A program made the position numbers and the translations under genes. Shown here in pieces: positions 7,508 to 15,891 of a stretch of 24,191 nt of DNA. The first letter of the stretch is position 1. Each line of letters starts with the position of its first letter. Source of the DNA: Candidatus Latescibacteria bacterium 4484_7 (GTDB taxonomy: Bacteria; Krumholzibacteriota; Krumholzibacteriia; Krumholzibacteriales; Krumholzibacteriaceae); contig NATK01000008.1 in assembly GCA_002085285.1 (NCBI GenBank), positions 1 through 24,191 of the forward strand, written 5' to 3'. Under the pieces are notes generated by a model that had not been told where the DNA came from, ran no database searches, and was given only the letters and a program-made list of their open reading frames with translations.

Positions 7508-8770
7508 CTACCTCGACCAGAAAATCAGCGGTCTGAACAACGAATCAATCTCTTCCTTCGAAATGATTTTCAATACAATAAAAGATGCAAAGAGGACCAC
7601 GACGAGAATGGTGCCGTAGGCAACTGCCTCTACAAGGTTCGTCGGGTTAAGCCTCGACAATCTAAACAGAACGGCGAAGAGCGCACTCACTGCAAACGAG
7701 CCCGCCATGAGCCTTACGATCCCGAAACTCCACGATCCTGGTATCGCCCTGACAAGAATGACGAAACCGATCAGCTCTATCGGCAGATAAGAAAGCAGCG
7801 TGGCCGCTACGGCCCCCCCAGCCCCCCAAATCGGTATGAAAAAATAGTTGAAGGCGAAATTGAGGATTGCGCCAATCGACGTAAGAATAGCATAGCTTCC
7901 CGCTCTGTCGGCGGCGATCAGTCCGGGCAATATCACCGCGCCTACACATCGCATCACTATCAGAGGGAGAAAAAGAACGAGCAAACGGGCCGAAGGAGCA
8001 AAGGCCGGTCCGAAGAGACCGACCATCAGAGGCCGCGAGAGAGTGAAGAAAACGACTGCCACCACCATCGAATAGACGAAAGAGCTTCTGATCGATCGGT
8101 TGATGAGGTACGAACTTCTCTCGAGCCGATGCGATGTGAACGACTGGGCAAGCGCAGGTCTCAGTGTCATGATCAGGGCGAATGTGGGAAAGAGCGACGT
8201 CTCTACCATGTTTCTCGCCATTGAATAGAGCCCGACATCTATTGCCCCCTTGAAATAACCGAGCATGAGCTTGTCGAGTAGTGAATATATCGTCACAGAG
8301 GCTCCGCTCACTGCAAGGTAAGAGCTCAACTTTATGAGCTTCGAGAATTCGTACGTATGAGTCGTTCCCTGTCGCTCTCCTTCAGCTCTGTACGAAAAGA
8401 GCAGCGCGAGAACGCCGATCGCGGGAAGAGCCGCCGCTGTGATATATCCGGCCAGCACACCCATGGGCCCGAGGGCGAGACGGGCAGCCAAAAATACGAG
8501 AGACACCTTCAATACCAGCATTGCGAAACGCATAACGAAAAGGGCCTTGAACGCCTTGAGCCCCAGGACCATCAACCCGGCGAGCTCGTTGAAGCTTACA
8601 GCTATTATTAACAGTGAAGCGAGCTTGAAGAGAGGAGTGAGCATCTCCTCGTGAAAGAAAACAGACAATCTCGCACTGATGAAATACGTCAAAACGGCAA
8701 CCGGCAGAGTGAACAGCAGTCGAAGGTTGAAGGCATCTCTGACGATCCTCCTGACGGCTGAGCCTTGCAT
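7508..8770 (-). CDS. Wzx-like polysaccharide flippase, N-terminally truncated
   Basis: A 420-residue, almost entirely hydrophobic protein of the oligosaccharide-flippase (MATE/MVF-like) superfamily, expected to move lipid-linked repeat units across the inner membrane. Typical features are SYLAVSGASVTIYSLLDK in mid-protein, LMLGYFKGAIDVGLYSMA just after it, and the late repeat GLFGPAFAPSARLLVLF. Family members begin with two helices (a segment like ...LLGPEGFGLYS...). Here the protein starts at what would be about helix 3, so roughly 80-90 N-terminal residues are missing. The ATG at 8770 lies inside the 3' part of the open wecB frame, has no good Shine-Dalgarno and has an in-frame TAA three codons upstream. 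This is consistent with a deletion that joined wecB to the body of this gene. Product function is doubtful unless the junction is an assembly error. Confidence 0.75.
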   Translation of the reverse strand: MQGSAVRRIVRDAFNLRLLFTLPVAVLTYFISARLSVFFHEEMLTPLFKLASLLIIAVSFNELAGLMVLGLKAFKALFVMRFAMLVLKVSLVFLAARLALGPMGVLAGYITAAALPAIGVLALLFSYRAEGERQGTTHTYEFSKLIKLSSYLAVSGASVTIYSLLDKLMLGYFKGAIDVGLYSMARNMVETSLFPTFALIMTLRPALAQSFTSHRLERSSYLINRSIRSSFVYSMVVAVVFFTLSRPLMVGLFGPAFAPSARLLVLFLPLIVMRCVGAVILPGLIAADRAGSYAILTSIGAILNFAFNYFFIPIWGAGGAVAATLLSYLPIELIGFVILVRAIPGSWSFGIVRLMAGSFAVSALFAVLFRLSRLNPTNLVEAVAYGTILVVVLFASFIVLKIISKEEIDSLFRPLIFWSR

Positions 8771-9863
8771 TGTGTTTTACGAACCGCTCTTCGAGGATAT
8801 CTGCAATCCTCGAAGCAGTATAGCCGTCCCATAGGGGCGGCACTTTGTAATCGAGAACATCCTTCGAGAGCACATCTCTTGCCTCGGAAAGGATGCGTTC
8901 CGGGTCGGTGCCGACGAGACGATTCGTACCCATCTCTATCGTGATCGGCCTCTCCGTGTTGTTCCTCACCGTAAGGCAAGGAATTCCAAGTACGGTGGTC
9001 TCCTCCTGTATTCCACCCGAATCGGTGAGAACGAGCCTCGCGTGTTTCATCATCTTTACGAAATCCAGGTAGCCTGCCGGATCTATGAGCATCATCCTGC
9101 TTTCCGCGCCTCTCGAGAGGCGCGATGCCTCGATTATCTTCTTCGTCCTCGGATGCACCGGGAAAACCACAGGCAGCTCCTTCGAGAGCTCCTCGAGGAC
9201 TCTGTAGATCCCATTGAACGTATTGATCGAATCGACATTACTTGGCCTGTGCATCGTCACGAGTATGTACCCCTTTTCCTCCAGCGAGAGCCTTTCCATG
9301 ATGTCGGACGACTCGGCCTTTTCCATATAGTAGAGGAGCGAATCGATCATGATGTTGCCTACGAAGAATATTCTATCCCCAGAGACCCCCTCGCGCTTGA
9401 GATTCGTCTCGGCCTCTGGTGATGTAGTGAAGCAGAAGCTCGACAATATGTCTGTAACCATCCGGTTGATCTCCTCGGGCATCGAAAGGTCGAAGCTTCG
9501 CAACCCCGCCTCCACATGGGCCACAGGAACCATCATCTTCGCTGCAACGAGCGAACAGGCCAGTGTGGAATTGACGTCACCCACAACGATGACGAGGTCG
9601 GGCTTTTCCTTTGACAGAACTTTCTCGAACGAAATCATTACCTTGCCCGTCTGTTCGGCATGCGTGCCCGAGCCAACGCCGAGGTATATGTCCGGAGTGG
9701 GGAGTTCGAGGTCCTCGAAGAAAACCTTCGACATGTTCTCATCGTAATGCTGACCTGTGTGGACGAGCACGGGCTCCATTCCCCCGCGTCTTTTGAACTC
9801 CCTGATGAGTGGAGCGGCCTTCATGAAGTTCGGTCTCGCCCCGACTACTATTGCAGCTTTCAA
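8382..9863 (-). CDS. wecB: UDP-N-acetylglucosamine 2-epimerase (non-hydrolysing), with aberrant read-through C-terminus
   Basis: Residues 1-362 are a complete WecB/MnaA enzyme that interconverts UDP-GlcNAc and UDP-ManNAc. Visible motifs are GARPNFMK (8-15), HTGQHYDE, GDVNST, HVEAGLRSFD, PEEINR, HRPSNVD, DSGGIQEE and RNNTERP. The fold should end near TASRIADILEERF, but no stop follows. The frame runs on for about 130 codons through the flippase gene in another frame, giving an arginine-rich, Cys-containing nonsense-like tail to residue 493. The start is a TTG overlapping the rfbB stop as TTGA, with AAAGG 7 nt upstream. The product would supply ManNAc-type sugars for the glycan made by this cluster. 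The enzymatic part is certain; the tail is probably an artefact of a deletion at about 8770. Confidence 0.9.
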   Translation of the reverse strand: MKAAIVVGARPNFMKAAPLIREFKRRGGMEPVLVHTGQHYDENMSKVFFEDLELPTPDIYLGVGSGTHAEQTGKVMISFEKVLSKEKPDLVIVVGDVNSTLACSLVAAKMMVPVAHVEAGLRSFDLSMPEEINRMVTDILSSFCFTTSPEAETNLKREGVSGDRIFFVGNIMIDSLLYYMEKAESSDIMERLSLEEKGYILVTMHRPSNVDSINTFNGIYRVLEELSKELPVVFPVHPRTKKIIEASRLSRGAESRMMLIDPAGYLDFVKMMKHARLVLTDSGGIQEETTVLGIPCLTVRNNTERPITIEMGTNRLVGTDPERILSEARDVLSKDVLDYKVPPLWDGYTASRIADILEERFVKHNARLSRQEDRQRCLQPSTAVHSAGCRFDVFHQCEIVCFLSRGDAHSSLQARFTVNNSCKLQRARRVDGPGAQGVQGPFRYAFRNAGIEGVSRIFGCPSRPRAHGCAGRIYHSGGSSRDRRSRAALFVQS

Positions 9864-10894
9864 CTCTTCGCCTTTCTCTCTATTGCCCTTGCCAGCCTCT
9901 CACTGTAAAGCTCTCTGTAGTACCTCTTGAACGAGCCTCCCCTTACCGCCTTCCACCAGCCGCTGTTCTTGAGATACCATCTCACAGTTTTCGCAATTCC
10001 CTCTTCGAAGGTAACAGACGGCCTCCACCCGAGCCTTCTTATCTTTCGTGTATCGAGCGAATAGCGTCTGTCGTGTCCCGGCCTGTCGCTTATGAATGTG
10101 ATGAGCGACCTGTCCGCCCCTACCATATCAACGATGAGAGAGGCAATCTCTATATTCATACGTTCTTCGCCGGCCCCGATGTTGTACACCTCACCCACAT
10201 TCCCCTTTCTCCCTACGAGCTCAATGGCACTGCAGTTGTCCTCGACATAGATCCAGTCCCTCACGTTCTTACCGTCACCGTAGAGGGGCAGAGGCTTCCC
10301 TTCGACCGCATTGGTTATAAACAAGGGAATAAACTTTTCCGGGTGCTGATATGGGCCGTAGTTGTTCGAGCTCCTCGTTATTACCACCGGGAGCCGGTAG
10401 GTCCTGTAGAAGGCCCTCGCAAGAAGGTCAGCACCCGACTTGCTCGCAGAATACGGGCTGTTCGGCTTGAGCGGATCGTCCTCCCTAAAGCTGCCGCGTT
10501 TGACGCTTCCGTACACCTCGTCGGTCGATATCTGGACGAAACGTGTCGTGTGGTGTTTCAGTGCACGCTGAAGAAGCGTGTACGTGCCCATGACGTCTGT
10601 TCTAACGAAGCTGTTTGCCTTGAGGATCGAGCGGTCGACGTGCGTCTCTGCAGCGAAGTTGTATATGATGTCGATGCCGGGCAGTATTCGGTCGAGAAGA
10701 CTCCCATTGCAGATATCCCCCCGTATGAAATTGAAATCCTTGCGGTCCATGAAATCTGCGATATTGCTGATATTGCCCGCGTAGGTGAGTTTGTCGAGAA
10801 CCGTTATATGAACGTTGCGCTTCTTGCGGTAGAGAAAACGCACGAAGTTCGAGCCTATAAATCCCGCTCCGCCTGTTACCAGAATTCTTTTCAT
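9860..10894 (-). CDS. rfbB: dTDP-glucose 4,6-dehydratase
   Basis: A 344-residue extended SDR enzyme that converts dTDP-glucose to dTDP-4-keto-6-deoxyglucose, the branch point for dTDP-rhamnose and other deoxysugars. The NAD-binding GGAGFIG is at 8-14, STDEVYG at 123-129 supplies the Thr-Asp-Glu triad (124-126), and the catalytic pair is Tyr148/Lys152 in PYSASK. SSNNYGPYQHPEKFIP and GDGKNVRDWIYVEDN are RmlB-specific signatures, which separates it from generic epimerases. The start has GGAGG 4 nt upstream. The stop overlaps the wecB start, so the two are translationally coupled. rmlA, rmlC and rmlD are not in the window, so the final dTDP-sugar is unknown. Confidence 0.95.
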   Translation of the reverse strand: MKRILVTGGAGFIGSNFVRFLYRKKRNVHITVLDKLTYAGNISNIADFMDRKDFNFIRGDICNGSLLDRILPGIDIIYNFAAETHVDRSILKANSFVRTDVMGTYTLLQRALKHHTTRFVQISTDEVYGSVKRGSFREDDPLKPNSPYSASKSGADLLARAFYRTYRLPVVITRSSNNYGPYQHPEKFIPLFITNAVEGKPLPLYGDGKNVRDWIYVEDNCSAIELVGRKGNVGEVYNIGAGEERMNIEIASLIVDMVGADRSLITFISDRPGHDRRYSLDTRKIRRLGWRPSVTFEEGIAKTVRWYLKNSGWWKAVRGGSFKRYYRELYSERLARAIERKAKS

Positions 10895-10984
10895 TCGGCC
10901 TCCATGTTCCTTGCATCTTCTCGCGGCTCTGTTGCATTATTTTTCATGACAACCCTCTGCTGCCACTCGGCTCCCGGCGCTCAC

Positions 10985-12298
10985 TCAATCCGGCATTCGT
11001 CCGAACGACTGATACTTGAACCCGAGCTTCTTTACCTCTGACGGCTTGTATATGTTTCTGCAATCTATGAGAACGGGCTGCTTGAGCAGTTTCTTTATTC
11101 TCTCGAGATCAAGCACCCTGAATTCGTTCCACTCGGTCATTATGACGAGCGCGTCCGCCCCATCGGCGGCATCGTAAGAATTGTCCAAAAACGACACGCG
11201 CTCACCGAGGATCCCCTTCGCATTCTTCATTGCGACCGGATCGTACGTATTCACAGATGCACCTTCATCGAGCAATTTCATTATGAACTTGATGGCCGGG
11301 GCCTCGCGCAGGTCATCAGTATTTGGCTTGAAAGAGAGACCGAGAACCGCAACTACCCTGCCTTTCAGCTCGCCGAGGGCCGAACGGAGCTTCTCATGCA
11401 AACGCTCCAGCCTCGCCTTATTCACCTCAAATGCAGCGTTTATGATCTTGAGCTCTACATTCTCTTTTCTCGCCGTATGAAGTATCGCAGAGACGTCCTT
11501 CGGAAGGCACGAGCCGCCGTATCCGACTCCTGCGTGGAGAAACTTCGGGCCGATACGCTTGTCGAGTCCCATGGCGACGGCTACCTCGTCTACATCTGCG
11601 CCAACGACCTCGCATAGATCGGCTATCTCGTTGATGAAAGAGATCTTCGTCGCGAGGAATGCATTGCTCGCATACTTGATCAATTCGGCCGTCTTGATCT
11701 TTGTAAAAACGATCGGCGTCTCGAGAAGATAGAGGGGGCGGTATATCTCCCTCATGATCTCCTTCGCCCTCTCCGTTTCGACACCGATGACTACACGGTT
11801 GGGACGCAGAAAATCTTCTATCGCCGAGCCTTCCCTGAGGAACTCCGGGTTTGACACCCTGTCGAACTCGACATCGGCGACGAGATTGTTGCGGATGATC
11901 TCTCCGACCTTCTCCGAAGTGCCTACCGGCACGGTGCTCTTTTGAACAAAGATCTTGTACTCTTCGATATATTTCGCCACATCCTCGGCCACATTGAAAA
12001 CGGCGCTGAGGTCTGCCGATCCATCCTCCCCCTGCGGGGTGCCTACCGCCGAAAAGATCACCTGCGACTTCCTTACGGCGCTCTCGACGTCGGTTGTAAA
12101 TTCGAGACGACCGGCCACCTGATTGCGCTCTACAATCTCCTTGAGCCCCGGCTCGTATATCGGCATCACGCCCCGCTTGATCATGTCTATTCTCTCTTCA
12201 TCGATATCGACGCAGATCACTTTATTGCCGAAATCGGCGAGGCAGGCTCCGCTGACCAAGCCAACATAGCCCGTACCAACCATGCAAATATTCCTCAT
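10985..12298 (-). CDS. ugd: UDP-glucose 6-dehydrogenase
   Basis: A 437-residue NAD-dependent nucleotide-sugar dehydrogenase that oxidises UDP-glucose twice to UDP-glucuronate. The Rossmann motif GTGYVG is at 8-13, STVPVGT at 121-127, NPEFLREGSA near 150-159, the Lys208/Asn212 pair in LIKYASNAFLA, and the catalytic Cys264 in GYGGSCLPKD. The C-terminal domain has SFKPNTDDLREAPA. FLREGSAIEDFL and GGSCLPKD fit Ugd/TuaD better than the UDP-ManNAc dehydrogenase WecC, but since wecB is nearby an alternative substrate cannot be excluded. AAGGAG lies 6 nt before the ATG. It sits 3 bp after the upstream SDR gene, and a 90 bp gap precedes rfbB. Confidence 0.93.
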   Translation of the reverse strand: MRNICMVGTGYVGLVSGACLADFGNKVICVDIDEERIDMIKRGVMPIYEPGLKEIVERNQVAGRLEFTTDVESAVRKSQVIFSAVGTPQGEDGSADLSAVFNVAEDVAKYIEEYKIFVQKSTVPVGTSEKVGEIIRNNLVADVEFDRVSNPEFLREGSAIEDFLRPNRVVIGVETERAKEIMREIYRPLYLLETPIVFTKIKTAELIKYASNAFLATKISFINEIADLCEVVGADVDEVAVAMGLDKRIGPKFLHAGVGYGGSCLPKDVSAILHTARKENVELKIINAAFEVNKARLERLHEKLRSALGELKGRVVAVLGLSFKPNTDDLREAPAIKFIMKLLDEGASVNTYDPVAMKNAKGILGERVSFLDNSYDAADGADALVIMTEWNEFRVLDLERIKKLLKQPVLIDCRNIYKPSEVKKLGFKYQSFGRMPD

Positions 12299-12301
12299 CA
12301 G

Positions 12302-13393
12302 CTACTCCTTCTTTGACTGCGATCCCAATCCTCTATTGAAATCACCGACATGCCTATCTTTTCCCTCTGCCCCGAGCCGCTCCGTCCAAAACTCGACGAG
12401 CCTCGAGATGACACCCGCCGCATCGTATCTCGCCTCCCAACCGGTATCTCTTTTGAGCTTCTCGTTCAAACCGACGAGGACCTCCAGCTCGGCGGGTCTA
12501 AGCAACGTCTTGTCCACGGTGACCTCGGCCTCGATTCCTGTAAGCATCATCATCATATTAAGAGCGTCACGAAGTCGCAGCCCGTTGCACGAACACACGT
12601 TATACACCTCGCCTGCCCTTCCTTTTTCGACGAGCAATCTGTAAGCTCTCACCGTGTCGGTGACATCGCTGAAATCACGAATGACATCGATATTGCCTGT
12701 TCTTATAACAGGCTCGGCCACGGCGAACTTGATCTCGGCGCACTGCTTGGCGAAAGCGGGCAACACGAATCTCTCCGATTGAAAAGGCCCTGTGTGGCTG
12801 AAGCTTCTCGTGGAAATGATCTCCAGGCCGAAAGCCACACTGTACTGCCTCGCCAGCATACTCTGTGCCGCCTTGCTCACCGCATATGGACTGATCGGAT
12901 CGACCTTCGTGGTTTCCTCTAAAGGCATCTCCTCTGGGCGCCTGTTTCCGTACTCGTCGCTCGATCCCACCGAGAGAATCCTCAAACGGCCGCTTTCGCT
13001 TTCCTTCACCCTGTCAGAAGACACGAACCGCCTCACGGCCTCGAATAGATTCATCGTACCGAGTAGGTTCGTTTTCATCGTCCCGATGGGGTCGTCGAAA
13101 GAACGGGCGGCGGAACTCTGCGCTGCAAGATGCACTATAACATCAGGCACATACTCATCTATCACCGAGACAACACAATCGTAATCGAGGATATCGCATC
13201 TTCTGTAATCGATAACACCTGCATCGTAACCGGCGGTGTTTCCCCGTTCAAACCATCTGTTCAGGGGATCGAGAGAAACAGCATCGAAAGAATCCGCTAC
13301 ATCGACGCCCCTCACCGAATAACCCGATGAGGCAAGCTCAATCATCATGTACTTGCCTACGAATCCGATCGCACCTGTAACCAATGCCTTCAT
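12302..13393 (-). CDS. Extended SDR nucleotide-sugar enzyme, GDP-mannose dehydratase/GDP-6-deoxy-mannose reductase type
   Basis: A 363-residue NAD(P)-dependent epimerase/dehydratase-family protein. The cofactor motif GAIGFVG is at 7-13, HLAAQSSAARSF follows a third of the way in, SVGSSDEYG carries the Ser/Thr-Asp-Glu-like segment, and SPYAVSK holds the catalytic Tyr/Lys. STRSFSHTGP and RPAELEVLVGLNEKLKRDTG resemble GDP-4-keto-6-deoxy-mannose reductase (Rmd) more than classical Gmd. It and the next gene upstream are recognisably homologous, with the same HTGP and RP...G...K...TGW blocks, suggesting duplication and a two-step route to a GDP-6-deoxyhexose such as GDP-D-rhamnose (inference). A GGAGG box lies 12 nt upstream of the ATG, rather far. 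The C-terminal 20 residues are hydrophilic and not conserved. The exact reaction is not certain. Confidence 0.8.
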   Translation of the reverse strand: MKALVTGAIGFVGKYMMIELASSGYSVRGVDVADSFDAVSLDPLNRWFERGNTAGYDAGVIDYRRCDILDYDCVVSVIDEYVPDVIVHLAAQSSAARSFDDPIGTMKTNLLGTMNLFEAVRRFVSSDRVKESESGRLRILSVGSSDEYGNRRPEEMPLEETTKVDPISPYAVSKAAQSMLARQYSVAFGLEIISTRSFSHTGPFQSERFVLPAFAKQCAEIKFAVAEPVIRTGNIDVIRDFSDVTDTVRAYRLLVEKGRAGEVYNVCSCNGLRLRDALNMMMMLTGIEAEVTVDKTLLRPAELEVLVGLNEKLKRDTGWEARYDAAGVISRLVEFWTERLGAEGKDRHVGDFNRGLGSQSKKE

Positions 13394-13433
13394 TAGGCGA
13401 TTATCCCTCCAAAAGTCGGATGAACACAGACGG

Positions 13434-14396
13434 TCAAATCCAGTCGGGATTAGTTCTCCAAAAATCGAGCAGATCGCTCAATGTCTGCTCGAAAGGAATC
13501 TCGGGTTTCCACCCTGTCGCCTTCACGAATTTCGTGTTGTCACCCTCGAGGTTCGGCACATCGCTCGGCCTCAGCCTCGCCGGGTCTTCCTCGATTTTCA
13601 CATCGACGCCGCTGAGCTTGGCCAGCATATCGAGTACATCCTTTATCTTCCAGCTCCGGCCTGATGAGATATTGTAAACCTCACCGCCTTTGCCCTTCTC
13701 TAGCGCAAGCCAATATCCCCGAACGATATCCCGGACATCGGTAAAGTCCCTCTTTGCTTCGAGGTTCCCAACCCTCATAACGGGCTCCCGTACACCCCTC
13801 TCTATATCGACTAGCTGCTTTGCGAAATCGGAGCAGACGAACAGCGGCGGTCTCCTCGGACCTGTGTGGTTGAAGGCACGCGTCCTCACGATATCCATCT
13901 TGTAGCTCATGAAATACTGGTAGCCGAGCATGTCCTGTCCCACCTTGCTCACCCCGTATGGACTCAACGGACGAAGCGGGTTGGTCTCCTTGATGGGAAT
14001 CTCATCAGGCTTGACAAGACCGTACTCCTCGCTCGAGCATGCTATTTGAATCCTGCTCTTTAGGTTAAGCTTCCTTATCGCCTCGAAGACATTGAGCTCT
14101 CCGATAATATTCGTCACCATCGAAGCGCTCGGCGCCTTCCACGAGGTCGGGACGAAGCTCTGAGCGGCGAGGTGAAAGATATAATCCGGCTTTATCTCTT
14201 CTATAACGTCTCTCGTCGAAGAAGCATCCCTCAGGTCACACTCGAGGAGTTTCAAACGATCCCAGATATGCTTGATATTCTCAGTCCTGCTTCTCCACCG
14301 AATTATTCCATAGAGTTCTACTTCGCTCCTCTGAAGCAGGTAATCTGCAAGGTGGCTCCCGGCAAAACCGGTTATTCCAGTTATAAGAACGCGCAT
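13434..14396 (-). CDS. GDP-mannose 4,6-dehydratase-like extended SDR
   Basis: A 320-residue extended SDR with GITGFAG at 7-13, HLAAQSFVPTSW, CSSEEYG, and catalytic SPYGVSK. The early RWRSRTENIKHIWD loop resembles Gmd-annotated proteins, whereas RAFNHTGPRRPPLF and the C-terminal RPSDVPNLEGDNTKFVKATGW resemble Rmd, so either the dehydratase or the reductase reaction on GDP-mannose derivatives is possible. It is first in the polysaccharide cluster, with AAGGGGAG 5 nt before the ATG and a strong promoter about 95-120 bp upstream. The related SDR gene follows 40 bp downstream. Together they likely provide a GDP-deoxyhexose for the same glycan as the UDP- and dTDP-sugars made by the later genes. 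The family is certain; the precise step is not. Confidence 0.8.
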   Translation of the reverse strand: MRVLITGITGFAGSHLADYLLQRSEVELYGIIRWRSRTENIKHIWDRLKLLECDLRDASSTRDVIEEIKPDYIFHLAAQSFVPTSWKAPSASMVTNIIGELNVFEAIRKLNLKSRIQIACSSEEYGLVKPDEIPIKETNPLRPLSPYGVSKVGQDMLGYQYFMSYKMDIVRTRAFNHTGPRRPPLFVCSDFAKQLVDIERGVREPVMRVGNLEAKRDFTDVRDIVRGYWLALEKGKGGEVYNISSGRSWKIKDVLDMLAKLSGVDVKIEEDPARLRPSDVPNLEGDNTKFVKATGWKPEIPFEQTLSDLLDFWRTNPDWI

Positions 14397-14421
14397 TCTT
14401 CTCCCCTTTGTAAAATCTCGA

Positions 14422-14440
14422 GCCGCCTCTTTCAGGCGGC
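14422..14440 (-). other. GC-rich hairpin in the leader of the sugar operon
   Basis: Minus-strand GCCGCC-TGAAAGA-GGCGGC forms a perfect 6 bp stem with a 7 nt loop. Only ATTTTAC follows, five bases after the stem, so it is a poor intrinsic terminator. It may weakly terminate transcripts from the permease gene or structure the roughly 90 nt leader of the downstream cluster. Confidence 0.4.
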
Positions 14441-14490
14441 ACTTACACTATCGGGCCTATGGCCGGCTGGCTAACGGGTTCAAAACATAA

Positions 14491-14519
14491 TTTATAAGCT
14501 ATCATTGCAGTTCAGTCAA
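14491..14519 (-). promoter_or_regulatory. Strong sigma70-type promoter of the polysaccharide cluster
   Basis: Minus-strand TTGACT (14514-14519) and TATAAA (14491-14496) are separated by exactly 17 bp, each matching consensus at 5 of 6 positions. The -35 box contains the TGA stop codon of the permease gene, so the promoter overlaps that gene's end. The predicted transcription start near 14484 gives a leader of about 90 nt before the first SDR gene. Confidence 0.65.
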
Positions 14520-15778
14520 TGCATATAAACGATATAGAGGGCAATGTACGAAGCGGCCGTCGCCGCTAACGTGAAAGGAATGCCTATCTTCATGAACGTC
14601 GGAAAAGATATATCGTACCCCTCTCTGCGTAAGAGACCCATGGCGACGATATTGGCACTTGCACCTATTGGGGTGATATTTCCCCCCAAGCAAGAACCAA
14701 TCAAGAGCCCGAAGACGAGGATCGTCTGAAGCTTCTGGTCTCCCGCGGTGAACCCCTGAACGATCGGGAGCATAACCGTTATGTAGGGAACGTTGTCTAT
14801 GAAGGCGGAAAAGAGCACCGAAAACCATACGATCAGCGAGAGAAGGACAAACGTATTGGCTTCTCTTACCAGCCCGAGTTTTGCCGCAAGCGCATCAATA
14901 ACTCCCTGCTCGACGAGCATCGCTACGAGCGCGAAGACACCGGCGAGGAAGATCAATGTCCGCCAGTCGAACCTTCTCCACACACGATCAAATTCGAGTC
15001 GGTCGAATCGGTGGAGCCAAAACATCCCGAAGGCGCCAAGCAGCAAACAAACCGTTCCACCGAACCAGCTGGAATCAGGATCTACAAAGGATGCAATGGA
15101 GAGAAAAACGACCATCCCGATAAACAGAAAGAGAGGGACGAGGCTCCTCGGCCGTGTCACTTCGACTCTTGCAACCTTTGTCTTCATTCGGCGGAGAAAG
15201 AGGTATATGACTAGAAAACCCGCGACTGCGCCAAGCTCGACGAACCAGAAGATGCCTGGTTGCCCCCTGTAAAAGAAAAAGTCGACAAAATTCATTTTCA
15301 TCTCAGCGGCAAGTATCATGCTGGGAGGATCTCCTATGAGTGTCGCGGTGCCCTGCAGGTTCGATGAAACAGCCAGCCCGATCATCACTGGAACGGGAGA
15401 AACGTCGGCCTTCCTCGCTAGCTCGATGGCGACGGGAGCGACAATAAGCACCGTGGCGATGTTTTCGATGAACATCGAGAGAAAAGATGTGAACGCGATC
15501 ACCGAAATGAAGGCAATCGCCATGTTGGGGCTCTTGTCAATCAGGTAATCGGAGACAGTTTCGGGGATCCGCGACACGACAAAGAGCTCGGCAAGGACCA
15601 GAGAACCGAAAAATATACCGAGAATGTTCCAATATATCCCGTGCACAAGGTCTGGGAGACCGAATTTGAGAAATATCAGGGCAACAGCTATCCCCGCCCA
15701 GAGGATGACCTCCTTCTGCCTTCTGAAGACGACAATCCCCGCATAGACGGCGATGAATATTATCAAAGCTGCAGTCAT
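14516..15778 (-). CDS. Ion-transporter-superfamily permease (SLC13/ArsB/CitMHS-like)
   Basis: A 420-residue inner-membrane protein with about 11-12 hydrophobic helices. The two inverted-repeat halves each carry a family signature: SSNLQGTATLIGDPPS in the first half, and GSCLGGNITPIGASANIV in the second. These re-entrant-loop motifs are found across the ArsB/NhaD/SLC13/CitMHS group, which moves dicarboxylates, citrate, arsenite, sulfate or Na+/H+. The substrate cannot be deduced, and no arsenic or sulfate genes are near. It lies 113 bp after pyrF and might be read through from the pyr operon. The annotated ATG has only an AGGAA box 14 nt away, a weak ribosome site. The stop codon is inside the promoter of the next operon. 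Confidence 0.85.
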   Translation of the reverse strand: MTAALIIFIAVYAGIVVFRRQKEVILWAGIAVALIFLKFGLPDLVHGIYWNILGIFFGSLVLAELFVVSRIPETVSDYLIDKSPNMAIAFISVIAFTSFLSMFIENIATVLIVAPVAIELARKADVSPVPVMIGLAVSSNLQGTATLIGDPPSMILAAEMKMNFVDFFFYRGQPGIFWFVELGAVAGFLVIYLFLRRMKTKVARVEVTRPRSLVPLFLFIGMVVFLSIASFVDPDSSWFGGTVCLLLGAFGMFWLHRFDRLEFDRVWRRFDWRTLIFLAGVFALVAMLVEQGVIDALAAKLGLVREANTFVLLSLIVWFSVLFSAFIDNVPYITVMLPIVQGFTAGDQKLQTILVFGLLIGSCLGGNITPIGASANIVAMGLLRREGYDISFPTFMKIGIPFTLAATAASYIALYIVYMH

Positions 15779-15891
15779 CGACTATAGCACCATTCCTTAA
15801 AGCAATCGAATCACCATCGAATAACCCGCTGAAAGGCATCGCCAAGCAGGCTCACAATGAGGGCCATCGAGAGGGCTTCCGCTTCGATGTC

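Noticed and set aside
9851..11041. 396-codon plus-strand open frame opposite rfbB
   Set aside because: It is antisense to a well-supported RmlB gene, has no recognisable motif and no clear ribosome site.
15779..15790. Extended -10 like TGCTATAGT just before the permease start
   Set aside because: It lies 2 bp from the ATG, so transcription would begin inside the coding sequence, and no matching -35 is present.
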